Below, one piece after another: positions 18,967 to 25,621 of a stretch of DNA of 35,840 nucleotides. How positions within the stretch are numbered: the first letter of the stretch is position 1; each line of letters starts with the position of its first letter. The stretch comes from Betaproteobacteria bacterium (GTDB lineage: Bacteria > Pseudomonadota > Gammaproteobacteria > Burkholderiales > Casimicrobiaceae), in NCBI GenBank assembly GCA_003153475.1, contig PLYT01000115.1:170-36009 (forward strand). Reading direction: 5' to 3'. The notes below the pieces were generated by a model. The model was not told where the DNA came from, did not search any database, and saw only the letters and a list, made by a program, of their open reading frames with translations. Both the position numbers and the translations under genes were made by a program.

Positions 18967-21669
18967 TCAACCGGCATCACGCGGCGTCTCGCTTTTCGCC
19001 GCCGGCGGCAACGGCGAAAGGTATCCGATCAGCAGCAGCAGCGTCCCGACGCCGAGAAAAGCGATCACGCGCGGCAGCCCCGAAAGCGTTCCAAGGTCGA
19101 CCAGAAACAGCTTGCCGATCGCGAGTGCGAGCACCCCGGCGCCGGTCATCCACAAGGGCCGCAAGGCGCGGCGCGTGGCGAAAAACATCACGACGACCGC
19201 AGTGGCAGTCCATGCGAGCGTCAATCCGGCCTGCAACAATTTCGAGGCCAGCAGCGCCGAGAGCTGCCACGGAATGCCTCCCCAGTGGTGTGCAGTGCGC
19301 AGCGCCGCGCCGTTGAGAAGGCCGAACAAGCCGACGCCCAGCCAGGCGAACCTCGTCGTATCGCGCAGGCCGCCGAAGCGGCCGCTCCACAGGAACAGCA
19401 CGACTAGCGTGAGCGCCAGCGTCAGTTCCAACGGATTGAGCAATGGCAAGTAGGCCAGCGGCGATGCCGTGCCGGGCGACACGACGGTGGCCATCGCGAA
19501 CCAGACAGCGGCCAGCACGGCGATCGGCCCGCCGGCGCCGATCGCGTAGGCGTCGCGATGCACGGTCAGCGGCCAGCGCGCCGCGCCCGCGAAGGCGTAG
19601 GCGAGGAAAAGGAACGCCAACAGCGGCAACACCGCGGCGCAGGCGAGCCACACCGTTCCCGGCGGCGCGATGCGGTCGACCCACTCGCTCGCTTCCCACG
19701 CGACTTGCGCCGTCAGCGCAATCGCGGACACGGCATGCGCGGCATACAGCTGGCTTCGCGCAGGTCCCGGCGCCAACGGCGCGCCGGCGCGCTGCGGCGC
19801 ATCGGCGGCGTACAACGCGCTCCATTGCACGAGCCAGGCGAGCGGCCAGACCAGCCACCCGAAATTCTCCAACGTCGTGTGCACCATCTGCCAATCGGCC
19901 CATGCCACGAGCGCCATGGCGGGCAGCAACCCGATGGCGACCGACAACAGGCGCGACCAGCGCAGCATCCTCGAGATGAGCAGCGCGGCAGCGACGCTGA
20001 CAACAACCCACGCCAGAGTCGCATGCGGCGTGTCGATCTTGTCCAGATGCCGCTTGAGCTCGAACGCGCCGCCGGCGAGCCACCATGCGGCGCCCCAGAG
20101 CAGCAGCAGCGGCACGAAGCCGCGTTCCGACGCCGGCAGCTTGTCGCCCGCGCGGTCGGCCACGGCGGCCGTCGTAATGCCCGACAAGGCGACCAGCATG
20201 GCGCCGACGAAGAACGTGTTGGCCAACAGCGGATCGTCGGGTCGTGCCGCGCCCGACCAGAGGAAGACTGCGCCCGCACCGAACTCCACCAGCAGCGCGA
20301 AGCCACGCAACAACGGCGTTTCCTGCCGCACGCCGAGCCAGAACGCCGCAGCGGCCGCGACAGCCCACAATGCGGCGGTGATGCGATAGTCGAACACCAG
20401 CGGTACGGCAATCGTCGCGAAAATCGCCGCCAACGCAAGAAATGCACGTGCAAGCAGCGCCAGACCCGCCTCGGCGCGAGCACGCAACAGCAGGAACAGC
20501 AGGCCGTAGACGATCGCGAGCGCTACCGCGCTCCAGGCTGCTCCGTACTCGACATCCCGCACCAGCGCGGCCTGGAGCCCGAAGGCGACCAGCGGTACCC
20601 CGAAAACCAGCAGCCCGTCGACCGGGGCGCGCGCCTCGAAGCGGCCGCGATGCGCGTACAGGATCGCGATCGCGACATAGAAGACGAAAAAGAGGATAAG
20701 GAACGGCTCGACAGTCGCGAAATACGGCGGCCGGTAATAGCGGAACGCCCAGAGCGAGCCCAGGACGAAGGTGAAGACGAATCCAAGAAGGTTGAGCGCG
20801 CGCCACGAGCGCAGCCACGCGAGCGCGAAGATCGCCGCATTGAGTATCGCGAAATAGCCGAACAGCAGCGCCGGCTCGCCGATGACCTCGGTCAGCACCG
20901 GCGCCAGAAAACCGCCGGCGACGGCAAGCCCGGCCAGCGCTTGCGCGTCGGCGCGGATCGCAAGCACGACGGTCGATATGGCGATCGCCGCGAGCAGCAG
21001 CAGTCCCGGCACCGGCGGCAAGACGTGGTACAGGCGAAACGCGGCAAACGTCGTCAGGTACAGCACGCCGGCACCCGCGCCTTGCAGCGACAGCCCGTAT
21101 CCCGGACGCGCGCGGGCGAGCCCGATGCCCGCGGCGATTAGCAGAATGCCGACGACGCCGACGCCGATCAGCCGCCATTCGATCGGGATCGTGACGATCT
21201 CGGCGAGATAGCGCAGCAGAAATGCCACACCGAAAAAGAGGACGACGACGCCGATCCGCGTCAACGCGTTGCCGCCGGTGAACCAGTCCCACAGTGCATT
21301 CGATCCGGCGGCGGTGCCCGGCGCGACAGCCGATGCGGTCGCGGACGGTGCTGCGATGGCAGGGATTGGCGCCGCTGCGGCGGATTGAGCTGCGATGGAC
21401 GCAGGTGTGGCATCGGGCACGGCTCCGGTGCCACCCTTTCGCACCGGCAGCATCGCCGCATTCGTCGCAACGCCCGGCACGCCGGCCGGTGGCGGCATGC
21501 GGAAGCCCTCACCATCCCGGAGCGCCACCTCAGGGACGCCGCTGGCGCGCGCGGCCGATTTGCGCAGGTACATGCCTGCCAGCGCGCCGACGAGCGCACC
21601 GAGCAGCGTGCTTTTGAAGCCCCAGTAGCTACCGAGGATCCCGCCGATAAGCAAACCGAGCCAGGTCAT
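18967..21669 (-). CDS. DUF2339 family large polytopic membrane protein
   Basis: 900 residues from the ATG at 21667-21669, which has GAGAGG six bases upstream. The frame is open for 64 more codons upstream, but these overlap the 3' end of the preceding gene. The N-terminus TWLGLLIGGILGSYWGFKST is a first helix. An Ala/Pro-rich linker (about 65-130) leads to NALWDWFTGGNALTRIGVVVLF, the entry of the DUF2339 domain. The rest is more than twenty hydrophobic helices with few charged residues, ending LLLIGYLSPLPPA and a short polar tail. Function is unknown. It lies 26 bp after the LplT-PlsC gene, so co-expression with phospholipid remodelling is likely. Confidence 0.87.
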   Translation of the reverse strand: MTWLGLLIGGILGSYWGFKSTLLGALVGALAGMYLRKSAARASGVPEVALRDGEGFRMPPPAGVPGVATNAAMLPVRKGGTGAVPDATPASIAAQSAAAAPIPAIAAPSATASAVAPGTAAGSNALWDWFTGGNALTRIGVVVLFFGVAFLLRYLAEIVTIPIEWRLIGVGVVGILLIAAGIGLARARPGYGLSLQGAGAGVLYLTTFAAFRLYHVLPPVPGLLLLAAIAISTVVLAIRADAQALAGLAVAGGFLAPVLTEVIGEPALLFGYFAILNAAIFALAWLRSWRALNLLGFVFTFVLGSLWAFRYYRPPYFATVEPFLILFFVFYVAIAILYAHRGRFEARAPVDGLLVFGVPLVAFGLQAALVRDVEYGAAWSAVALAIVYGLLFLLLRARAEAGLALLARAFLALAAIFATIAVPLVFDYRITAALWAVAAAAAFWLGVRQETPLLRGFALLVEFGAGAVFLWSGAARPDDPLLANTFFVGAMLVALSGITTAAVADRAGDKLPASERGFVPLLLLWGAAWWLAGGAFELKRHLDKIDTPHATLAWVVVSVAAALLISRMLRWSRLLSVAIGLLPAMALVAWADWQMVHTTLENFGWLVWPLAWLVQWSALYAADAPQRAGAPLAPGPARSQLYAAHAVSAIALTAQVAWEASEWVDRIAPPGTVWLACAAVLPLLAFLFLAYAFAGAARWPLTVHRDAYAIGAGGPIAVLAAVWFAMATVVSPGTASPLAYLPLLNPLELTLALTLVVLFLWSGRFGGLRDTTRFAWLGVGLFGLLNGAALRTAHHWGGIPWQLSALLASKLLQAGLTLAWTATAVVVMFFATRRALRPLWMTGAGVLALAIGKLFLVDLGTLSGLPRVIAFLGVGTLLLLIGYLSPLPPAAKSETPRDAG

Positions 21670-21695
21670 GTTCGCCTCTCCCGTGCGATTGCGCT

Positions 21696-23579
21696 TTAGC
21701 GCCAGTCGCCGCGCAGCGCGAGCACGTTTTGCTGCAGGTACTCCGGCGTCGCGCGCTCCGGCGGCACCGGCGGACCGGCGACCAGCGCGATGCGCGAAAA
21801 AAGGCCGCGAATCTTTCGCATCGCACGGCCCCGATCGGAGCGGCTGAAGAAGCTGCCCCACAGTCCGCGCAACGCCATCGGCACGACCGGTGCGGGCGCC
21901 TGCTCGAGAATGCGCTGCAGACCCGGGCGAAACGGATTGAGCTCGCCGGTGTCGGTGAGCTTGCCTTCGGGAAAGATGCCGACGACCTCGCCCGCCCGAA
22001 GCGCCGCGGCCGCCTCGGCGAACGCGCGCTCCTTCATCGCCGCGTCTTCCTTCGCTGGTGCGATCGGAATCGTACGCATGATGCGAAAGACGAAATTCAG
22101 CAGCGGCACGCGGAAAACGCGGTGGTCCATGACGAACCGGATCGGTCGGCGCACGCAGGCGGCGATGACGATCGCGTCAACGAAGCTCACGTGATTGCAG
22201 ACGATGACGCATGGCCCTTCGGCCGGAATGCGCTCGAGGCCCTCCTTGTCGACGCGGTAGAGGGTATGGACCAGCAGCCACGCCAGGAATCGCATCAGGA
22301 ATTCGGGGACCAGCAGGTAAATGTAGATCGCGACGACCGCGTTCATCAGGCCGGTCACGAGCAGCAGCTGAGGAATCGACAGGCCCGCCTTGAGCAGCGC
22401 CAGCGCGATGCCCGCCGACGCGACCATGAAGATCGCGTTGAGAATGTTGTTGGCGGCGATGATGCGCGAGCGGAACGCGGGCTCGGAGCGCTCCTGTATC
22501 AGCGCGTAGAGCGGAACGATGTAGAAGCCGCCGAACACGCCGATCAGCACCAGGTCGGCGATGACGCGCCAGTGTGCGCTCACGGCAAAGAAAGCGCCTA
22601 TGCCGGCGAGACCTTGCGGCGCCAGATTGCGGCTGGCCAGGTACAAGTCGATCGCGAACACCGACAATCCGATCGAGCCGAAGGGCACGAGGCCGATCTC
22701 GACCTTGTGTCCCGACAGTCGCTCGCACATCAGCGAGCCGACGCCGATACCGATCGAGAAGATCGCGAGCAGCAAGGTCGCCACGTGCTCGTCGCCGCCC
22801 AGCACGTCCTTGGTGAAGTTGGCGAACTGCGTGAGGTACGTCGCGCCGTAGAACCAGAACCAGGAGATGCCCAGCATCGCGAGCCATACGACGCGGTTGC
22901 CGTGCGCGAAGCGAAGATTGCGCCAGGTTTCGGTGAACGGGTTCCAGTTGATGCGCAATTGCGGCGCGACCGCCGGTGTCTCGGGGATGCCGCGAGAAAC
23001 GAGATACCCGCCGATCCCGATCGCTATTGCCGTCGCGCCGGCGAGCAGCGGTCCCTCCGGCTTGATCGCGATCACCAGTCCGCCGACGATCTCGCCCAGC
23101 AGGATCGCGACGAACGTTCCCATCTCGACCAGCCCGTTGCCGCCGACCAGCTCGTCGTTGCGCAGATGCTGAGGCAGTATCGCGTACTTGACCGGACCGA
23201 ACAGCGTCGAGTGCACGCCCATCAGGCCGAGTGCTGCGAACAGCAGCAACAGGTCGCGCCGGTAAAAGCCGACGGCGCCGACGATCATGATGGCGATCTC
23301 GAAGGTCTTGATCAGTCGAATCAGGCGCGACTTTTCGTACTTGTCGGCAAGCTGGCCGGCGGTTGCGGAAAACAGCATGAACGGCGCGATGAAAACCGCC
23401 GCCGCGATATTGACCAGGTCGTTCGACGAGAACGCCGTCAGCGCAGCCGCCTGGAAGGCGACAAAGATGACCAGCGCGTTCTTGTACACGTTGTCGTTGC
23501 CGGCGCCGAGGAATTGCGTCCAGAAAAACGGCGCGAAGCGCTTTTCGCGCAACAACTGGAACTGACTGTGTTCGGCCAT
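21696..23579 (-). CDS. LplT-like MFS lysophospholipid transporter fused to a PlsC-type acyltransferase
   Basis: 627 residues. Residues 1 to about 410 are an MFS transporter like LplT (FWTQFLGAGNDNVYKNALVI, then LFGPVKYAILPQHL), which flips lysophospholipids inward. Residues from about 430 on are a 1-acylglycerol-3-phosphate acyltransferase domain with NHVSFVD near 461-467 (the NHx4D active site) and FPEGKLT near 533. This fusion lets imported lysolipid be re-acylated. Enteric bacteria add an acyl-ACP synthetase domain (Aas), which is missing here, so acyl donors must come from elsewhere. The ATG is at 23577-23579. It is 18 bp after an ArsR-type regulator gene and shares its promoter. Confidence 0.92.
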   Translation of the reverse strand: MAEHSQFQLLREKRFAPFFWTQFLGAGNDNVYKNALVIFVAFQAAALTAFSSNDLVNIAAAVFIAPFMLFSATAGQLADKYEKSRLIRLIKTFEIAIMIVGAVGFYRRDLLLLFAALGLMGVHSTLFGPVKYAILPQHLRNDELVGGNGLVEMGTFVAILLGEIVGGLVIAIKPEGPLLAGATAIAIGIGGYLVSRGIPETPAVAPQLRINWNPFTETWRNLRFAHGNRVVWLAMLGISWFWFYGATYLTQFANFTKDVLGGDEHVATLLLAIFSIGIGVGSLMCERLSGHKVEIGLVPFGSIGLSVFAIDLYLASRNLAPQGLAGIGAFFAVSAHWRVIADLVLIGVFGGFYIVPLYALIQERSEPAFRSRIIAANNILNAIFMVASAGIALALLKAGLSIPQLLLVTGLMNAVVAIYIYLLVPEFLMRFLAWLLVHTLYRVDKEGLERIPAEGPCVIVCNHVSFVDAIVIAACVRRPIRFVMDHRVFRVPLLNFVFRIMRTIPIAPAKEDAAMKERAFAEAAAALRAGEVVGIFPEGKLTDTGELNPFRPGLQRILEQAPAPVVPMALRGLWGSFFSRSDRGRAMRKIRGLFSRIALVAGPPVPPERATPEYLQQNVLALRGDWR

Positions 23580-23597
23580 CGCTGGACTCCCGATACG

Positions 23598-23909
23598 CTA
23601 GTTGTGTGACGCCAGATAGTCCTGTACCGCCGCCAGTGCTGTCTGCACCGCCGGCACGTCCGGCCAGAACTGTACTTCCTTGCCCACTTTTTCGCTCTTA
23701 AGCACGCCGGCTTCGCGCAGCACGCGCAGATGATGTGCTACCGCCGAGCGCGATAGCGTCGACGCGGCGACGATCTGCCCCACGTTGAGGCGTTCGCCCG
23801 GCTCGAACATCAGCAGGATGCGTTGGCGGTGTTCGTCGCCGAGTGCGACGAACATGCGGGCAATCCGTCGCCACGCACCGGGAATCGCTCGGGCATACGC
23901 CTGTTTCAT
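23598..23909 (-). CDS. ArsR-family winged-helix transcriptional regulator
   Basis: 103 residues. The winged helix spans about 15-85: ARMFVALGDEHRQRILLMFE, then the recognition helix region STLSRSAVAHHLRVLREAGV (50-69) and the wing SEKVGKEVQFW. There is no Cys in the protein, so the metal-sensing CxC site of ArsR/SmtB is absent; it must sense something else or act as a plain repressor. The ATG is at 23907-23909; AGG stands close to it, and the ribosome binding site is weak. The gene is first in a unit with the LplT-PlsC and DUF2339 genes. Repeats at its own promoter suggest autoregulation. Confidence 0.93.
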   Translation of the reverse strand: MKQAYARAIPGAWRRIARMFVALGDEHRQRILLMFEPGERLNVGQIVAASTLSRSAVAHHLRVLREAGVLKSEKVGKEVQFWPDVPAVQTALAAVQDYLASHN

Positions 23910-23918
23910 ACCTAAATA

Positions 23919-23936
23919 ACTAGTCGCATAGTCGTG
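23919..23936. promoter_or_regulatory. Candidate ArsR-family operator at the start of transcription
   Basis: Two tandem 8-mers, TAGTCGCA (23921-23928) and TAGTCGTG (23929-23936), overlap an inverted repeat ACTA-N6-TAGT (23919-23932). The block covers the expected transcription start of the promoter at 23939-23966, where a repressor would block RNA polymerase. Binding by the adjacent regulator is inferred. Confidence 0.45.
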
Positions 23937-23938
23937 TC

Positions 23939-23966
23939 ATTCTAGCCTGCCGCCGAGCGTTGTCAA
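23939..23966 (-). promoter_or_regulatory. Sigma-70 promoter of the arsR-like / LplT-PlsC unit
   Basis: On the minus strand, TTGACA (23966-23961) is a perfect -35 element. It is followed after 16 bp by TAGAAT (23944-23939), one base from the -10 consensus. The expected start is near 23931, about 22 bases before the regulator's ATG. Confidence 0.75.
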
Positions 23967-24054
23967 GGCCCCGCCTGGCCGCCGCCGGCGCCGCAGGAGC
24001 GCGATCGCGTTTGGACTACAATGACGAAATCCGCCCTCTTCCGCCAGCCAGACG

Positions 24055-24849
24055 ATGCGCCAGTATCTCGAGTTCATGCGCCACGTGCGCGATCAAGGCC
24101 AGCGCAAGGACGATCGTACCGGCACCGGCACACTGTCGGTGTTCGGTTACCAGATGCGCTTCGATCTTGCCGCGGGCTTTCCGCTGCTGACGACCAAGCG
24201 CGTGCACACCAAGTCGGTGATTCATGAGCTGTTGTGGTTTCTCGCCGGCGACACCAATGTGCGCTACCTGCGCGAGCATGGCGTCACGATCTGGGATGAA
24301 TGGGCCGACGCGAACGGCGATCTCGGACCGATTTACGGGTACCAGTGGCGGTCATGGCCGGCGCCGGACGGTCGACACATCGACCAGATATCGGAGCTCG
24401 TCGCCCAGATCAGGAAGAATCCCGATTCGCGGCGCCTGATCGTATCGGCGTGGAATGTCGGCGACATCCCGCGGATGAAGCTGCCACCCTGCCACGCCTT
24501 CTTCCAGTTCTACGTGGCGGGCGGCAAGCTGTCGTGCCAGCTTTATCAGCGCAGCGCCGATGTTTTCCTCGGCGTGCCGTTCAATATCGCTTCGTACGCG
24601 CTGCTGACGCACCTGGTCGCGCAGCAAACGGGACTCGAACCCGGCGACTTCGTCTGGACCGGCGGCGACTGCCATCTCTACCTCAACCACCTTGAACAGG
24701 TCGAGCTGCAACTCGCGCGCACGCCCCACCCGCTGCCGAGGCTGGTGCTACGACGAAAGCCCCCGTCGCTATTCGATTACCGGTTCGACGATATCGAGAT
24801 CATCGACTATCAGTATGAGCCGGCCATCAAGGCGCCGGTCGCGGTCTAG
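24055..24849 (+). CDS. thyA: Thymidylate synthase
   Basis: 264 residues, exactly the E. coli length. It converts dUMP to dTMP using methylene-tetrahydrofolate, releasing dihydrofolate that FolA (about 4.4 kb further on) must reduce. The catalytic Cys is in [12 protein letters not shown] (Cys146). The phosphate-binding Arg is in [12 protein letters not shown], and [18 protein letters not shown] and DCHLYLNH bind dUMP. The ATG at 24055 fits the family start [11 protein letters not shown]. It is divergent from the ArsR-type unit. TACAAT (24017-24022) could be its -10, but no good -35 is seen. Confidence 0.98.
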   Translation: MRQYLEFMRHVRDQGQRKDDRTGTGTLSVFGYQMRFDLAAGFPLLTTKRVHTKSVIHELLWFLAGDTNVRYLREHGVTIWDEWADANGDLGPIYGYQWRSWPAPDGRHIDQISELVAQIRKNPDSRRLIVSAWNVGDIPRMKLPPCHAFFQFYVAGGKLSCQLYQRSADVFLGVPFNIASYALLTHLVAQQTGLEPGDFVWTGGDCHLYLNHLEQVELQLARTPHPLPRLVLRRKPPSLFDYRFDDIEIIDYQYEPAIKAPVAV

Positions 24850-24901
24850 AAGGCTCGGCGGTCCTCGGCCGGATGCAGCACATCGTGCAACGGAGGTTTC
24901 G

Positions 24902-25051
24902 ATGATCAGGAAACTCGCCTCGGGCGGTTATCGCCTCTATTCCCGCAAGGTCGATCTCAAAACCGGCAAGCGCCGCAACCTGGGCACATTCAAGACCCGC
25001 GCAGCCGCCGAGAAGCACGAACGTGAGGTCCAGTACTTCAAGCGGCATTGA
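24902..25051 (+). CDS. Small basic conserved protein (49 aa)
   Basis: 49 residues, beginning IRKLASGGYRLYSRKVD and including GKRRNLGTFKTRAAAEKHE. The ATG at 24902 has a strong GGAGG ribosome binding site seven bases upstream. The protein is rich in Lys and Arg, with a predicted beta-hairpin then a helix ending in HEREVQYFKRH, a shape that resembles small nucleic-acid-binding or integrase-arm-like modules. I have a sense of similar short proteins in other proteobacteria but cannot name the family. It is 52 bp after thyA on the same strand. It converges on the sigma-54-driven small gene, whose terminator begins 37 bp away. Confidence 0.82.
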   Translation: MIRKLASGGYRLYSRKVDLKTGKRRNLGTFKTRAAAEKHEREVQYFKRH

Positions 25052-25088
25052 CTGTGGAGCGAACGTCCCTAGTGGAGCGCGAACGGGC

Positions 25089-25120
25089 AAAAAAAAGCCC
25101 GCCGGAGGAAGTGAGCGGGC
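25089..25120 (-). terminator. Rho-independent terminator of the sigma-54-driven small gene
   Basis: On the minus strand, GCCCGC (25120-25115) pairs with GCGGGC (25102-25097) around a 12-base loop, followed by eight T residues (25096-25089). This is a canonical intrinsic terminator placed 26 bases after the stop of the 55-codon gene. It is the only clear one in the window. Confidence 0.88.
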
Positions 25121-25146
25121 AAGGGGGATTAGGTCGGGCGGTACGG

Positions 25147-25314
25147 TCAGACGACGCTCCGGGCGGCATTGACGCGGTCGGCCAGCTCTTCGAGCGCGAC
25201 TTGTTGCGAAGGCGACAGCGCCTGCTTGGGGCCGTGGTCGATGCCGTCGGGCTCGCCGGCTCGGTCGGGCTTCGCAAGCCAGTACGCTGTGAACTCGGGT
25301 GCAAACCTGTCCAT
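25147..25314 (-). CDS. 55-residue protein of unknown function under GlrR/sigma-54-type control
   Basis: The frame encodes 55 residues: MDRFAPEFTAYWLAKPDRAG, then EPDGIDHGPKQALSPSQQVA, then LEELADRVNAARSVV. A strong AGGAGG ribosome binding site precedes the ATG (25312-25314) by six bases. The N-terminal part is rich in aromatic residues, Gly, Pro and Asp and probably little structured; residues 33-53 look like an amphipathic helix. It has no signal peptide, membrane segment or Cys. I do not recognise it. It is bracketed by a perfect sigma-54 promoter upstream and an intrinsic terminator downstream, making a roughly 278-base transcription unit of its own, next to and in line with glrR. The transcript might also act as an RNA. 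Confidence 0.8.
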   Translation of the reverse strand: MDRFAPEFTAYWLAKPDRAGEPDGIDHGPKQALSPSQQVALEELADRVNAARSVV

Positions 25315-25336
25315 TGCCGCCTCCTGTTACCGCTTG

Positions 25337-25361
25337 GCATCGCGCAACTTGCGCCGGATGC
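25337..25361 (-). other. Hairpin at the 5' end of the sigma-54 transcript
   Basis: On the minus strand, GCATC-CG-GCGC (25361-25351) pairs with GCGC-GATGC (25345-25337) around the loop AAGTT, with a two-base bulge. It starts about six bases after the expected transcription start and ends 16 bases before the ribosome binding site. It could protect the 5' end or be an RNA-protein contact site. Confidence 0.55.
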
Positions 25362-25376
25362 TTTCGGAGGGACATC

Positions 25377-25393
25377 AAGCAATCGCCGTGCCA
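25377..25393 (-). promoter_or_regulatory. Sigma-54 (-24/-12) promoter
   Basis: On the minus strand, TGGCAC (25393-25388), five bases, then TTGCTT (25382-25377). This matches the consensus TGGCAC-N5-TTGC perfectly, with the obligatory GG and GC ten bases apart. The predicted start is near 25367, 53 bases before the small gene's ATG. A sigma-54 activator (GlrR) is encoded 229 bp upstream. Confidence 0.88.
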
Positions 25394-25412
25394 CAAGGTT
25401 TGCGTATCGATG

Positions 25413-25425
25413 AATCAGGGGCTTG
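25413..25425 (+). promoter_or_regulatory. Near-consensus IHF site between activator site and promoter
   Basis: AATCAG-GGGC-TTG differs from the IHF consensus WATCAA-N4-TTR at one base. It is centred about 52 bases upstream of the predicted start, where DNA bending would help a bound activator reach sigma-54 polymerase. Confidence 0.45.
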
Positions 25426-25488
25426 GCCCGCAGTGAACGTCCGGAACACGTGCGCAGCGGGTAAAACATCGCCGCAACTGGGACAAAC

Positions 25489-25506
25489 TGTCGTATTTAC
25501 ACGACA
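25489..25506. promoter_or_regulatory. GlrR-type activator site 1 (TGTC-N10-GACA)
   Basis: TGTCGTATTTACACGACA is a TGTC-N10-GACA palindrome; the inner bases extend the match to TGTCGT/ACGACA. This is the motif known for GlrR (QseF) upstream of the sigma-54 promoters of enterobacterial glmY and glmZ. It is centred about 130 bases upstream of the predicted start. Confidence 0.78.
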
Positions 25507-25525
25507 TCGCTACGCTGCATTGCAG

Positions 25526-25538
25526 CAATAGATTGATT
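25526..25538 (-). promoter_or_regulatory. Perfect IHF consensus between the two activator sites
   Basis: CAATAGATTGATT on the plus strand reads AATCAA-TCTA-TTG on the minus strand, a full match to WATCAA-N4-TTR. It lies in an AT-rich stretch midway between the two TGTC-N10-GACA sites and could fold the upstream DNA so that both act together. Confidence 0.6.
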
Positions 25539-25553
25539 TTACTAAGTTTTATT

Positions 25554-25571
25554 TGTCTCCGAACAGAGACA
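25554..25571. promoter_or_regulatory. GlrR-type activator site 2 (TGTC-N10-GACA)
   Basis: TGTCTCCGAACAGAGACA is a second TGTC-N10-GACA site, with arms extending to TGTCTC/GAGACA. It is centred 65 bp upstream of site 1 and 50 bp after the glrR stop. No third site was found nearby, unlike the three reported for glmY. Read as RNA from the glrR transcript it could also form a small stem, but no T-run follows. Confidence 0.78.
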
Positions 25572-25621
25572 TACGTGCAAAAATGCAACAAAACGCGGCA
25601 TATCGGCACCCGTTCGACCCA

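Noticed and set aside
19558-21141. 527-codon plus-strand frame opposite the DUF2339 gene
   Set aside because: Gln/Arg/Asp-rich sequence that is the antisense of hydrophobic codons; no start signal.
21729-23609. 626-codon plus-strand frame opposite the LplT-PlsC gene
   Set aside because: It shadows the real gene almost end to end and has a charged, motif-free sequence typical of antisense reading in GC-rich DNA.
25519-25531. Palindrome GCTGCA-T-TGCAGC near the activator sites as a third GlrR site
   Set aside because: It lacks the TGTC and GACA half-sites; it overlaps the perfect IHF match and is probably incidental.
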